This document shows positions 13,920-13,982 of a stretch of 13,982 bases of DNA, piece by piece (within the stretch, counting starts at the first letter, position 1; each line of letters starts with the position of its first letter). The DNA is from Hyphomicrobiales bacterium (lineage in GTDB: Bacteria > Pseudomonadota > Alphaproteobacteria > Rhizobiales > Aestuariivirgaceae): assembly GCA_026987255.1 (NCBI GenBank), contig JALSNA010000184.1, forward strand, positions 1-13,982, in the 5' to 3' direction. The notes under the pieces were generated by a model, which saw only the letters and a program-made list of their open reading frames with translations, was not told the DNA's origin and did not search any database. Made by a program: the position numbers and the translations under genes.

Positions 13920-13982
13920 TGCCTCGCTGGTCTGAAGACCCTTCGCCCACATTCACAAGATAACTTCTACGCTCCTGCAAAC

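Noticed and set aside
13929..13940. Third copy of the dispersed repeat, or a terminator after the oxidoreductase gene
   Set aside because: TCTGAAGACC matches ten bases of copy 1, but the following sequence lacks the CTGCCAACC and GGGGTGG blocks. The small GGTCTGAAGACC palindrome has too short a loop and no T-run.

Overview
The window looks like an ordinary housekeeping stretch of an alphaproteobacterial chromosome (GC-rich, tightly packed). The assignment to Alphaproteobacteria rests on the str operon proteins, a gatCA pair whose GatA carries a short insertion before the GGSSGGS loop, a DUF1489 protein, a two-domain cold-shock protein next to a DUF192 protein, and a PAS_5-type protein. I cannot place it below class level. 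No prophage, insertion sequence, CRISPR array, tRNA or rRNA was seen.

Layout. (1) 1-3415, minus strand: the str operon rpsL-rpsG-fusA-tuf, with tuf cut by the window edge. A candidate promoter lies about 250 bp upstream of rpsL, and the implied long leader contains two strong inverted repeats. (2) 3689-4135, plus: a VOC/glyoxalase-fold protein, followed by a stem-loop and a ~113-nt structured repeat ending in a T-run. (3) 4350-5621, minus: a rhomboid protease followed by a two-CBS-domain protein. (4) 5795-6415, plus: a PAS_5 protein, convergent with (5) 6445-7568, minus: a double cold-shock-domain protein and a DUF192 protein. (6) 7569-7877: a gene-free stretch rich in small palindromes. (7) 7878-10372, minus: gatC-gatA, then a small two-helix membrane protein and a DUF1489 protein, packed with overlapping or nearly touching stop and start codons. 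(8) 10485-10597: a second, inverted copy of the ~113-nt repeat. (9) 10628-11311, minus: a UPF0173 metallo-hydrolase, divergent from (10) 11400-13919, plus: ruvX (yqgF), an AEC-family transporter and a PIG3-type quinone oxidoreductase, probably one transcript.

Functionally the genes serve translation (S12, S7, EF-G, EF-Tu, the GatCA part of the tRNA-dependent amidotransferase), RNA handling (cold-shock protein, RuvX/YqgF) and envelope or small-molecule functions (rhomboid, DUF192, AEC transporter, oxidoreductase). I see no new multi-gene system. The most unusual signal is the dispersed, inverted-repeat-containing element found downstream of two unrelated genes, with compensating changes in its stem. 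The next most unusual is the structured leader of the str operon.
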